DNA of 64,000 nucleotides from Monodelphis domestica (taxonomy: Eukaryota; Chordata; Mammalia; Didelphimorphia; Didelphidae). A program made the position numbers and the translations under genes. Positions 42,722-52,840 of the stretch are shown here, piece by piece. The notes beneath the pieces are model-generated. The model worked only from the letters and a program-made list of their open reading frames with translations, made no database searches and was not told the DNA's origin. The stretch lies in contig NC_077232.1 in assembly GCF_027887165.1 (NCBI RefSeq), positions 16,987,755 to 17,051,754 of the forward strand, written 5' to 3'. Numbering within the stretch: position 1 is the stretch's first letter; every line of letters begins with the position of its first letter.

Positions 42722-42743
42722 ACTGGAACTCCCATCATTCTTT

Positions 42744-44340
42744 CAACGAGTGTATCTCCGGCCATATATCAAAATCCAAACCTATTAAAACTCTGAGCAA
42801 TTGATCCCTTGGAAGAGGACTGGATGAGGGAAAGGGAGGGTGAAGGAATGGAAAAGGACAGGGGAACTTGATGTCCTGAGTTTCTCATTATCTAGCTTTA
42901 GTCATAGCAAAGTTCATTCTCAACATGATGGAGAACATCCCATTCTCTAGCTAATGCCAAGCCCTGCTTTCAAGCTTAGCTTATGGCAGAAGGAGAATAA
43001 ATAATTTAGGATTTCAGGTCTTATGTGAGCAGAGGCCTCAAGCAGGAAATGAACAAACCTTCACTTTCCCACCTTTATATTCAGGAGGAAAGTCTAAGAG
43101 GTAAAAGGAGATCTAAGATTCTCAGTCTTTGGATCATCTTCTTAAACCCAGACTCAGAGAAGCCCCATATGTGTTCTCAAGATCTAGACCCTCATATGAC
43201 TTTCACACCTTGTGGAAATGAATAGAACACAGATCTCTCCTTCTTAGGAAGAAGTCATAAAGAACTGCTTTCAGGAATGAATCCAAAGTCATCTTATGTC
43301 AAAGAACTAAAGAACAAAATCTATTTACATTCTGCTGGGCATTCTGCTTCCAAGAGCAAATGGTAGACTTCTTACCATCACAAAACTAAAGAGAGGTGGT
43401 AGGAGGGAAGCTAACTGGGCTCTTACTAGAACATGTTCGGAGAGACAGCTGATGGTGACAGAATTGTTTCACCTCCCATTTGGCATTACTACTAGTAATA
43501 TTTAAAAAAAATGCTTTAATTTAATTCAGTCCATCTAATGAGATGAACATTGTTGGGGCATTGGGGGAGCACTAGATTTTAAATTAGGTTCGGGGTTTGA
43601 GTCTTGACTTTACCAGCTCTGAATTTTTAGAGCACTTTTCCTCTACTGAAGGTTTCTCATAAAGATTTTTTAAACAAAACACATGATCATCAACTTTTAC
43701 CAAATGAATAAATCAGGGTGTAAATATTTTGTATTTCAAAAGCACTGTTTTGGAGACAAATTCTTATCAAGAAATAAATTGTCATTAATGGTGACATGGT
43801 TACTTCCTTTGTGAAATCACTTGAGTACTCAAGGCCTCAGTTGCCCCTTTTAAAAAGAAATATATTGTTCTAAATAATATCTGACACCTGAACCAGTCTT
43901 AATCTGGGATCCATCAAGACATGTGACCTATCTTCACTTAAAGAGCTTCCAGTCTTGTTGGGGTTGGGTAGGGAAGATAAGTGCATGAAAATTATATATC
44001 ATCAAGCTGGGAAAAAACAGCTTTCCCTCCCACAAGTAGGAAGACTTTCCATTTACTGGAATCTAACCGCAGAGGCCAAGCCCTTTTAGGACACAGACCA
44101 ATCTTTTACTCTGCCAGGCTTTAAGTTTGCTTCTTCAATTCTCTATGACTGAAGCGGAATCAAAATATGTTGTTCCAAACAAGCATCTGACTTAGGGTTA
44201 TATTAGAATCCAAGGGGGAGAAGAGCCCCACAAGCTCAGACCAGGGGCTGAAGGTCCCTTAGGTAGAAGTGAGAAATAAGACCAGACAGATTAAGAGCTT
44301 TTTGGGGTCAAAAGTGCTGCAGAGCTTGTGGCTACTGCTG
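42744..44340. other. Intergenic DNA, nothing recognised
   Basis: No exon-like signal. Short + opening at 43025-43225 with no domain. Possible old SINE fragment near 43560-43660. Confidence 0.4.
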
Positions 44341-44688
44341 GTGAAGTTTATTGATTAGGGGCAGAGTTGGTAGAGGAAAAATCCAGAGGAATGAGGGAGG
44401 GGAAAGAGCAGGAGTACATGAGGGGTTCACCAAGTTCATGGTTAAATGAGTAGAAAACATTCTTTTCAAGACTTTTTTCCAGCCATCTGTGCCTAGTTCC
44501 TAAGCTATTTTGTCTACTAGGGGAATATTTACACATTCCAACCTTTGTCTTTAGACCTGGAATATTATTTACAAAGTTTGAACCTTTGTCTAATTTCTTA
44601 GGTCCCAAAATTGGTTTGTCTCTGTCAGGGTAAGAAATTTCTGTAAGTAACATTTAGTTCTTTATGAGGACCCAGCACCCTCAAGTCA

Positions 44689-44690
<2 letters not shown>

Positions 44691-44727
<37 letters not shown>
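44691..44727 (+). repeat. (GT)n microsatellite
   Basis: Perfect GT run of about 18 units. Confidence 0.97.
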
Positions 44728-44729
<2 letters not shown>

Positions 44730-46040
44730 ACGAAGAAATCTTACCCAAACAACATAGGTCCAAATGCACTCCAATTTCCCCAAAGTTTCCAGATGCCCTG
44801 AGCCTATTATGTAAGAGTTTTGGTTGACTTAGCAAGAAGAGAAAAGGCTTGGGCCATCAAAACTAGAAAGTTATTGCTTTGCATTTCAAGATCCTTATTC
44901 CACATTCCTTCTTTTATTGTCTTATGCGATACATATATGACCAGGGTCAAACTTCCCCATTTGAAGCAAGCCTACGATGCATTTCTTCCCATTCTCTCTG
45001 TGTGTGTACTCTACCTTACGCTCTTCTTCATTCTGTCTGTCCCACGTTCTGTCACTGCAACGACCTCCCATGCTTCCACTTGGCTTAGGATAAATCATTT
45101 AATCTTATTCTTAATGTTTTTAAGTCTGTAAAAATAATCAGGAGGAATTTTAAGGTTTTCTCTTTATGAATGGAAGTGAGCAAAAGTGGCTCCATCTCCT
45201 CTTTCTTTCCAAGATATTTTGGGAATCAGGCCCAAGTAATTTGAACGAAGGCTCAATAGCCACAGGGAAGGTGGAAATAATCAGCAAGAGAGCAGAATGC
45301 TTGTAAAATTTTAGATTTCTGGTTCAGATCCAGTTGAGAGTGATGAATTCAGTGGGTGATACGGGGCAATACAGGATGGTGGAGGACAGGCATTGGCAGG
45401 GTCCTTTGGCACCCTCATTTAGACTAGGGTTGGAGAGGAAGACCAGATTAGAGGGCAAATAAAAAAGACAACTTATGTAAGGTCTCTTGTGGGAGAGACT
45501 TAGAGCTGTGGGCACCATTTGACCAAGAAGTCTTTAGGAGAAATAAGGCTGTGTCTGTGGAATGTTACATATTTTGTCAGACATACTAGCTCCATTGGTG
45601 GGTTTTACATGATGACTTTTCTTTATTATAGAGGACGGTTCTGTATGGTAGGGACTTGGGGGCTGGGAAAAGGGGGGAAGGAAACTAATTATTTTATAAG
45701 GAAATATTAACAAAAGGATCCCTAAATCACTGTGGCCAGAAGGAATATGAATTTTGTTTTGTTTTGCTTTTAAGAACTTTTTTCCTATCTGTATAGTTTG
45801 AAAGCTGGGCCCCTGAGAGAAGGGAATCAACATTTTTTTCTGAAGGCTCTGTTGGATATCAAGAACACAGGAAACAGTGAAGAAGAGTAGAGAAAGGATG
45901 ACAAATTGCATTCTGGGTACAAGGGTGGTGAAGTGTCAAATGCAATAGTCAAGTTGGGATCAGTGATTGGGGAAAATGACAAGTGTTGTCTGATGAGGTT
46001 AGTGACGAGTAATTCTGCTCAGTAAGAAGGGCTGTGGAGA
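44730..46040. other. Intergenic DNA, no gene recognised
   Basis: Openings at 44820-45131 (+) and 45911-45534 (-) overlap others and have no recognisable domain or exon borders. Confidence 0.4.
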
Positions 46041-46044
46041 GGAG

Positions 46045-46335
46045 GGAAGGGATGAAGCCTTTATATGGCACTGACTCTGTGCCAGGCCCTGTGCTAAACT
46101 CTCTACAAATATTATCTTGTTCTGTTCTCACAGCAGTCTTGCAAGGGAGGCGCTATTATTATTATTATTATTATTACTATTCCTATTTTATATTTCTGGA
46201 AACTGAGAAAAAAGAGGGGAAGTGACTTGTACAGGGCCACATAGCTAATAAGTGCCTGAGGTTGGGTATGAATTCAGGTCTTTCTGAGTTCAGGCTTTGT
46301 GCTGAATCCACTGTGTCACCTAGCTGGCTTAATGA
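46045..46335 (-). repeat. CORE-SINE/THER-type with internal (ATT)n
   Basis: TGACTCTGTGCCAGGCCCTGTGC, (ATT)8 at 46154-46177, GGAAACTGAGAAAAAAGAGG, AGTGACTTGTACAGGGCCACATAGC, TGTGTCACCTAGCTGGC. Minus orientation and nearly complete. Confidence 0.75.
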
Positions 46336-46599
46336 GTACTGATATGGACCATGTTCAACTGGAGCTCTCCCCAGGGAAGTCCTGAAAGTCACTGAGATTG
46401 TCTGAATCCAGGAGAGCTGAGGATTCCAGTTTCTTTGAGATCACAAAGTTTTCTTTTATTAAAAAATAGCAGTTCCTGGCTGAAAGCCTTGTGAGCTGAG
46501 TATCCCTAATTGGTGACTAGTCATGACATTTCTAGTGATCTGAGTGCTGGATGAATGAGACCCACGAGAAGTCTCCAGAATGGGTTTGGTACTTTGTCA

Positions 46600-46765
46600 G
46601 GTCAGGCAAGTGAAGAAGCATTTATTTAGTGTTTACTACATTCTTGGCCCTGCCCTAAGCACTGCAGTACATATATGAACATAAAGAAATTCCCTGTCAT
46701 GAAAGAGCTCACATTCCCCCCTAAGGGAGCCCAACAGGGAGGGAAGTAGCCACCCAGTGACTATT
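46600..46765 (-). repeat. L2/L3-tailed SINE-like fragment
   Basis: GAAGCATTTATTTAGTGTTTACTAC, CCTGCCCTAAGCACTG, AAGAAATTCCCTGTCATGAAAGAGCTCACATTC: a widespread mammalian tail. Confidence 0.55.
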
Positions 46766-46769
46766 GTCA

Positions 46770-47425
46770 GTAGCTGGCAAGTCAGAAGCGGGGTAGAAAG
46801 GGAAAAGGTTAGTCAACTTGAGACCCTTCCCAAAGAGAAGCTCTAGGAGGAAGTGATCTGGTGGAAAAGGGGCAGGGCATGGCAGAAGGATGTTCCTTGT
46901 TTAGGAGGCCCCAGGTAATAGAACCCATTCCAAACTTAAGTGGCCACTGAGATATGGTGGCAAAGTCCAGAAGACCAGGAACAGAGATGCAGCTTTTAAT
47001 TGCAAGGATTATGATATAAAATTAATCTATATGGCTCTGATAACATCTCTGAGAAACAGTTATTGTGAACATTTTATAACTGGGGGTTGAGTTAGATGAC
47101 TTCTAAAGGCTTCTCTATCCTTCGAGTTATATCACTTGGTTCCTATCATTAGCTGAGCAGTTAAATTCAACAATGATTTTCTCTTGCCAAAACATAACTT
47201 GGGCCAAACCTTTATAAATAGCAGAATTATTTTTCGGTTATTGTTCAAAGGTCCCAGATTATATAGTCCACAAGCTTATTGCTTTCATTTTCTAGTGGGG
47301 CATTGTAGATGGCCTTTAGATCAGACCAGGAAACTTCATGGCCGCATCCTGAAATCCATGTCTCTAAAGAGGAATATTCTTTTCTCACGAAGACCAACAG
47401 AATCCCTAAATTTTATTTGGGATTG
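46770..47425. other. Upstream region of gene 2, no promoter recognised
   Basis: No CpG island, TATA box with an obvious start, or other core promoter is evident by eye within about 800 bp of the ATG. An upstream 5' UTR exon cannot be excluded. Confidence 0.35.
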
Positions 47426-47429
47426 AAGG

Positions 47430-47575
47430 GGCCTCACAAGTTACCTAGACCAATCCTCTTTTCCTTTAGATGAAGAAACCAAATCAGAGAAATTAAGTGA
47501 CACCCACAGTCACAAAGGTAGCTTGGAGCAGAGCTGGGATTTGAATCCAGGTCTTCTGACTGCAAATCCACAAAG
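47430..47575 (-). repeat. CORE-SINE fragment abutting gene 2 exon 1
   Basis: CCTAGACCAATCCTCTTTTCC, GATGAAGAAACCAAATCAGAG, AATTAAGTGACACCCACAGTCAC, GATTTGAATCCAGGTCTTCTGAC is the minus-strand MIR/THER core. It ends about 15 bp before the ATG at 47589. Confidence 0.65.
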
Positions 47576-47588
47576 CTGAAAGGACTAT

Positions 47589-47661
47589 ATGGAGATGAAT
47601 CCCTTCTTTCTTCTAGATTTGAGCTTCATCCTCTTTGTCCTACTTCCTTGGTCACTCTCAG
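47589..47661 (+). CDS. BTN-like gene 2, exon 1 (signal peptide)
   Basis: Start codon and cleavable signal peptide of the second butyrophilin-like gene. From ATG at 47589 there are 24 codons plus one base up to a consensus donor CTCAG|GTAAGTG at 47661/47662. The peptide is short polar, then strongly hydrophobic (LSFILFVLLPW), then small and polar (SLS), as in a secretory signal. A second ATG two codons on (47595) could be used instead. The phase-1 end joins the phase-1 IgV exon at 51803 to create a Glu codon at the expected mature N terminus, just before FIVLGP. A CORE-SINE-like repeat ends about 15 bp upstream, so the 5' UTR is either very short, SINE-derived, or in an upstream exon not recognised. 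Confidence 0.8.
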
Positions 47662-47789
47662 GTAAGTGCAACATGTTGAGGAGTTTACAGACATCCAGGG
47701 AGAGATTCCCTGTGCTTCAGAACCTCTACAGGTTTTTGTTCCAAATATCCATCCCCCCCTTCATTATTGTTGGATTTTTTTGTTAGAAT

Positions 47790-49560
47790 TTTAAAAATAT
47801 TTTTTTCTGATATTTTCCAATTTATGTTCTTTCTTTCTTCCTTCTACCCCTTTTCCCTCTCCAAGAAGGCAGGTAATATGATATACATTGTACATACATT
47901 AGCACATATTTCCATATTCTTTTTGTTGTAAAAGAAGACTCATATGGCTCACAATAGTTCATGTTCACAAATAAGTGAAGGATGGTATGCTTCAATTTGC
48001 ATTTGGACTCTGTTCCTTCTATTATGAAGGATACTCTTTACTTGTCATGAATCTCTTGAAGTTCTGGATCCTTGCCTTGTTGATGATAGTTGTCATTAAC
48101 AGTTGATCAACATCCATTATTGTTGTTACTGTATATGATGTTCTCCTGGGTCTGCTCATTTAATTTTGCATCACTTCATATAGGTCTTTCGAGGGTTTTT
48201 TTGGTGGATCATCTTATTTGTCAATTTTTATGGCACAGTAATTCTGTTAAAAGTATTTATCACATCTTGTTTAGTCATTTCTCAATTGATGGTCACCCTT
48301 TCAGTTTCTCTTGTTTGGTCATAAATTGTACCCTTATCCATAGATCTGCCAGGTAAACTATTCTGTGTTCTCCTAATTTTTTATATCATCCTCTATGTTT
48401 AATTCATATACCCATTTTGACTTTATCTTTATATAGGGTGTGAGATACTGGTCTGTAACTAATTTCTACCATACTGTTTTTCTGTTTTCCCAGTAGTCTT
48501 TTTTTTTAATCAAATAGTGAATTCTTTTTCCAAAAGTTAGGATCTCTGGGTTTATCACACACTAACTTGGTAAGACCAAGATTCTATTTCTTAACCAGTA
48601 CCAGACTGTTTTGATGATTGCTGCTTTATAACACAGTTTGAGGTCTGGTACTTCTATGACACCATCCATCACATTTTTTCATTAATTCCCTTATTTTCTT
48701 GGTCTTTTGTCCTTCCAGATGAATTTTGTTGTAATATTTTCTAGTTTAATAAAATTGTCTTTGGATAGTTTGATTGCTATGACACTGAATGTGCAAATTC
48801 ATTTAGGAAGAATTGTCATTTTGATTATATTAGTTTCCCATATACATGCACAATTAAAGCTTTTCCAGTTGTTGAGAAATAACTTTATTTCTGTGAAAAG
48901 TGTTCTGTAATTGTGTTAATATAATTCCTGGGTTTGTTTTGGAAGGTAGATTCTCAGCTGTTTTATATTGTCTAGTTATTTTAAATGGAATTTTCCTTTC
49001 TATCTCTTGCTCCTGGATTTTATTGGTAATTTATAACAATGCTGATTGTTTGTGTAGCTTTATTTTGTATCTATTCCTTTGCTAAAATTATAATTAATTA
49101 TTTCCAATAGGTTTAAGCTGATTCTCTAGGATTCTCTCAGTATTCCATCATATCATCCTAAAAGAGTGATGATTTAGCATCCTCATTTCTTTCTTTGATG
49201 ACTTCATTTTCTTTTCTTCTTTTATTGCTAAAGCTAACATTTCTAGTACAATATTAAATAATAGTGGTGATATTGGGTATCTTGTGATAATTGGTATCTT
49301 ATTGGGAAGTATTCTAATTCATTCCCATTGTAGATGAAACTTCCTGATTATCTTAGATAGATAATACTTATCATTTAAAGGAAAGATCCATCTATTCCTA
49401 ATCTTTCTAGTGTTTTTTTGTATTTTGTCGAGGGCTCTTTTGGCATCTGTTGAGATAGTCATGTGATTTTTGTAAGTTTGGTTATTGATATGGTAAATTA
49501 TGCTGATAGTTTTCCTAATATTAAACCAGTCTTGCATTCCCAGTGTAAATCTCACCCAGT
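47790..49560 (-). mobile_element. 5'-truncated, degraded L1 (minus) in gene 2 intron 1
   Basis: The + strand reads as the reverse of L1 ORF2 and 3' UTR and is colinear with 36.36-38.8 kb: GATGTTCTCCTGGGTCTGCTC (48139), TTTTGACTTTATCTTTATATAGGGTG (48415), CAGTACCAGACTGTTTTGATGATTGCTGC (48597), and TAAACCAGTCTTGCATTCCCAG (49523; minus [13 protein letters not shown]). Many stops; older than the copy at 36-42 kb. Confidence 0.82.
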
Positions 49561-50850
49561 CATATCAAGAAATTCTAGAGAAAAATATTACCAGTGATCT
49601 GGATTAGGAAAAGTGGCTCTGTCAGAGAAGTTGCTCTGAAAGTCAGTCTTTCCAGAAACTAAGAAGGGGAAGATGACAACAATAGAAGATGTCCCCAGAA
49701 ACAAGTCAGCTGCCTCATGAGATTCTGAGTCCTTGGCTATGAGAGATGGAACAGTGGGAGTTAGGTCACTTAATCTTTCATGTCTTCCTCTTGTGCCATT
49801 ATTTTCTTTGTAAGACCATATAGCCCAAATCAGTGCCCTCTAGAAGGCTCTCTGTGTCTATCAATGTGTTTATGAAGCATTTAAAAAATATCATATTAAG
49901 AAACACCCAAATCTTGTACTTAGACTCTCCATGAAATGTATGTTACTTTCAGGTCTTTTTATGCATCCTAGTAAGTCAATTCTGACATATGTAGATATCA
50001 CATCTGAAATGATTCATTGGTAAGATTTTGTCTCCCAACAAATCAGAAGGAATGAGGAAAATTAGTATTGAATTGTATAATTTATTAATAGTGTTTCTAT
50101 GTGAAATAATTCCCCCTTATCCTTCAGATATCAGGCTGAAACTGCCTCCTTTCAGACTAAGGTTACTCTCAGCTCTGAAGCAATCAAGCTGGGCTGAAAC
50201 CTTTTGTCTTTTGTTGAGACATCAATAGGATTATAGACATTTGAAGCAATGGCTGACCAGCCCTGTAGAACTTTGACCCACTTGAAAGTAAGTCAGGCCA
50301 GTCATGTCTCTTGCTGGAGAAAGGGTGTGCTATCAGTCTGCTGGTTTAGACAAAGACCCACCTCCCCTGTGACAAAGTAATAAGGAAAGAGTTGAAGTCT
50401 CTAAGTCTACCTTTTCCTGTGAAACATCCACTAGTGGGGTTTACCAGGTGAGGTCTAAGGGAGAAACTGTCAGGCCAATCAGAAAGAGGATATAGCTTCC
50501 TATAAAAGCAAGTCACACTGGCTGGAGTGTCCTTTGCATAGGAGGCAGCAAAAGAGACATTCTTTGTTAGCAGGCATCTATATCTGTTAATAAACAATGT
50601 TACTCTCAGGAAGAGAAATTCTTTGAAATCTTTTTTCCTTCATACCTTTTCATCACTTATTCACTTGAACTGGCTTTTGATTTTCTATATTTGTGTCAAT
50701 TCATTATATATCTTGAGTATAAGTTTCTAATCTGAGAAAATTGATGCAAATATTTTGTTTTCTAAAAGTATAATTTCCCTTTTTTATCCTTAACAATATT
50801 GATTTTTTTTCCCTCATGGAAAACTTTTTCAGTGTGATGTGAAACAAATG
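49561..50850. other. Gene 2 intron 1, nothing recognised
   Basis: No exon-like or repeat signature identified, apart from an L1 breakpoint at the left. Confidence 0.4.
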
Positions 50851-51105
50851 CTTTAATGAGTACTTATGGTTTGTGAAGAGTTTTATAAATATGTTCTCAT
50901 TTTTTCCCCTTGCAAAAACAAGTTAGGTTCCATTATTATTATTTTTATTTTGTAGATGAAGAAACTGAGGCTGACAGGGTAAGTATTTTGCCTTAGGTCA
51001 CACAATTGTTAAGTGCCTGGGGCAGAATTTGAACTCAGGTCTTCCTGGCTCCCTGTTCAGTGCTTTATCCAATGTACTACCTTACATTGGACATTAATTT
51101 TATCT
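50850..51105 (-). repeat. CORE-SINE/THER-type
   Basis: TTGTAGATGAAGAAACTGAGGCTGACAGGG, CTTAGGTCACACAATTG, AATTTGAACTCAGGTCTTCCTGGC, TTTATCCAATGTACTACC. Minus orientation. Confidence 0.75.
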
Positions 51106-51802
51106 TTTGTGCTCTCTTCTACCTTGTTTTGTTAAGAATTTGTTTCTCTAGTCATATTTATAGACTAATTTCCCTCTATTTTTAGTTTACTTTTAATATT
51201 TTAAGTACGTATCCATTTGCAATGATTATGGCATTAAACTTACGGTTAAAAGAAATATGTTTGATTTTAGGCTCATTTTAATTTTCTTTTGTTTCATGAT
51301 TGTTTTACCTTTGTATCAAGATAATTTGAATCCAAGGAGATCCTCTAATAAAAGGAATATCTCTTAGTGATTCTATGCTCAATTTAATAATTTTTTTAGT
51401 GTAGCCCTTGCCACAGAGGCCATTGTTTATTATGATGTCTATCTTGGTCCACTGTGTCCTTATCAGTCTATTTAACTGGGAAAAGAGACATGGAGAATTC
51501 ATCATTGCTGGGAAAACCCAACCAGTCAATAGAAGGTTAATTCTAAGAGATAAAGTAGAAGTGATTTTTGTACTAGATAGACTCTATCTGATATAGGATT
51601 TGACTGCCTTTAATAAGGAGTTACTGAGTTTCCTTTAGATAGTAAGATTCTCTGATTTCTTTAATGAAGAATTGGACTCAATGTTTAAATATGTTTTTCC
51701 AGATCTAAAAATTTGTGACTTGCTACAAGGTCATATTGTCTTTCATTTTGTTCCTATTCATTTATCAATCATGGAGTTAACATATCTGTCTCCATTCTCC
51801 AG

Positions 51803-52147
51803 AGGAGTTCATTGTGTTGGGACCACAAGAAACAATCATTGCCTTGGTGGGCAGAGATGTCACATTCCCATGCCACCTCTCTCCCCAGTTGGATGCTCAA
51901 CATATGGATGTGATATGGTTTCATGACCAGTCAGATCTGGTACATCAATACAGATATGAAAAGGATTATTTGAAACAACAGCATCTAGACTATCAAGGGC
52001 GGACAGAATTTCTTCGTCAGAACATTTCCAGAGGGAATGTGGCCCTGAGACTCCATCATGTCCGACCTTCTGATGAGGGAAAGTACCGGTGTTACTTTGC
52101 ACGTTCCACTTATAATCGTGAAGCAGAATTCCAAGTGGATGTGGCAA
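51803..52147 (+). CDS. BTN-like gene 2, exon 2 (IgV domain)
   Basis: Extracellular membrane-distal V-type immunoglobulin domain, 345 nt (115 codons, phase 1 to 1). Acceptor CCATTCTCCAG ends at 51802; donor GGCAA|GTGAGTA follows 52147. Numbered from the start codon at 47589, the domain begins EEFIVLGPQETIIALVGRD and has the canonical cysteines C48 (VTFPC) and C121 (KYRCYF), the core tryptophan W63 (VIWF) and the D-x-G-x-Y motif at 115-119. An N-glycosylation sequon NIS lies at 98-100. The opening xVLGPxExIxALVGxDVxxPCxLSP is the butyrophilin/MOG IgV signature, and GNVALRLHHVRPSDEGKY matches the family F-strand region. In this family the IgV domain mediates ligand or T-cell receptor contact. 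No stop or frameshift is seen. Confidence 0.94.
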
Positions 52148-52540
52148 GTGAGTATGTGCCAGTGTCCTGGTAGTGAATGTTGGTAGTGTTTACCTGAGGG
52201 GAGCACACACATCCATAAACATTATGCTAGAGGGATGAAACTATGCATGGTGGGTTGGTCTAATGTTATCCTGGTCTGAGATGAGCTGATTGAACTGGAG
52301 GTATATGAAGGGCTTATCTAAAGATAAAGTTCAAGAGTTAGGAGGGAAAAGAGTGTGTAGGGTAGAGACAAGCAGCTCAGTGGTAGTAATTGGGGTGATT
52401 CAAACCTGCTAAATTGACAAAGGCAAAGAGGTAGAGGAGGAGAGATCAGATCAAGGTGAAATTGTGAGATCTGGAGGTTGCTGGAATGACACTGGCAACT
52501 ATAGGGGCTTTAGGAAATTGTTCTGCTCATAGAAGTATTG
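52148..52540. other. Gene 2 intron 2, proximal part
   Basis: Purine-rich intron DNA after the IgV donor. No further exon or repeat identified before the L1 material. Confidence 0.4.
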
Positions 52541-52559
52541 ATTAACCAGTTCAAGAGAG

Positions 52560-52838
52560 AAAAAAGGACAAAAAGAAGAAAACATAAAGAGAAGAAGATA
52601 GGATTGAGGGAAATACATAGCAATCATAATGAAAGCTGTGAAGGAGATAAATTCATTACTAAAACTGAAATGAATATCAGAATGGATTAATATAGAAATT
52701 TTTTGAGTGAATTCACTAGTATAATGTATATCATATTGTTACCTTCTCAGTAGATGGGAGAGAGGCTGGAGGGAGGGAAAGAATTTGGAACAGAAAACTT
52801 AAAGAATAAATGCTAAAATATTTTTGAAAAGAAAATGT
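52560..52838 (+). mobile_element. 3'-end fragment of another LINE (L1-like)
   Basis: TATATCATATTGTTACCTTCTCAG, then GGGAGAGAGGCTGGAGGGAGGGAAAGAATTTGGAAC and an A-rich end, is a typical LINE 3' UTR end, placed directly before the 5' end of the L1 at 52841. Confidence 0.45.
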
Positions 52839-52840
52839 GA

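Larger units (their letters stand above)
36336..42728 (-). mobile_element. Near-full-length L1 (LINE-1), minus strand, with 15-bp TSD
   Basis: 6.39 kb. The identical 15-mer CTCCCATCATTCTTT flanks it at 36321-36335 and 42729-42743. The 3' poly(A) appears as a T-run at about 36333-36342. The 5' end on the minus strand begins TTCCAGTCAAGATGGAGGC, matching the start of the other L1 at 52841. Layout on the minus strand: 5' UTR (42728 to about 42060), ORF1, short spacer, ORF2, short 3' UTR. Intact ends and a perfect duplication indicate a recent insertion, but the ORFs already carry frameshifts. Confidence 0.95.

Noticed and set aside
46154..46177. ATT repeats and other short direct repeats considered as a CRISPR-like array.
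   Set aside because: Simple microsatellite inside a SINE; no spaced repeats of 25-40 bp, and the context is a mammalian genome.
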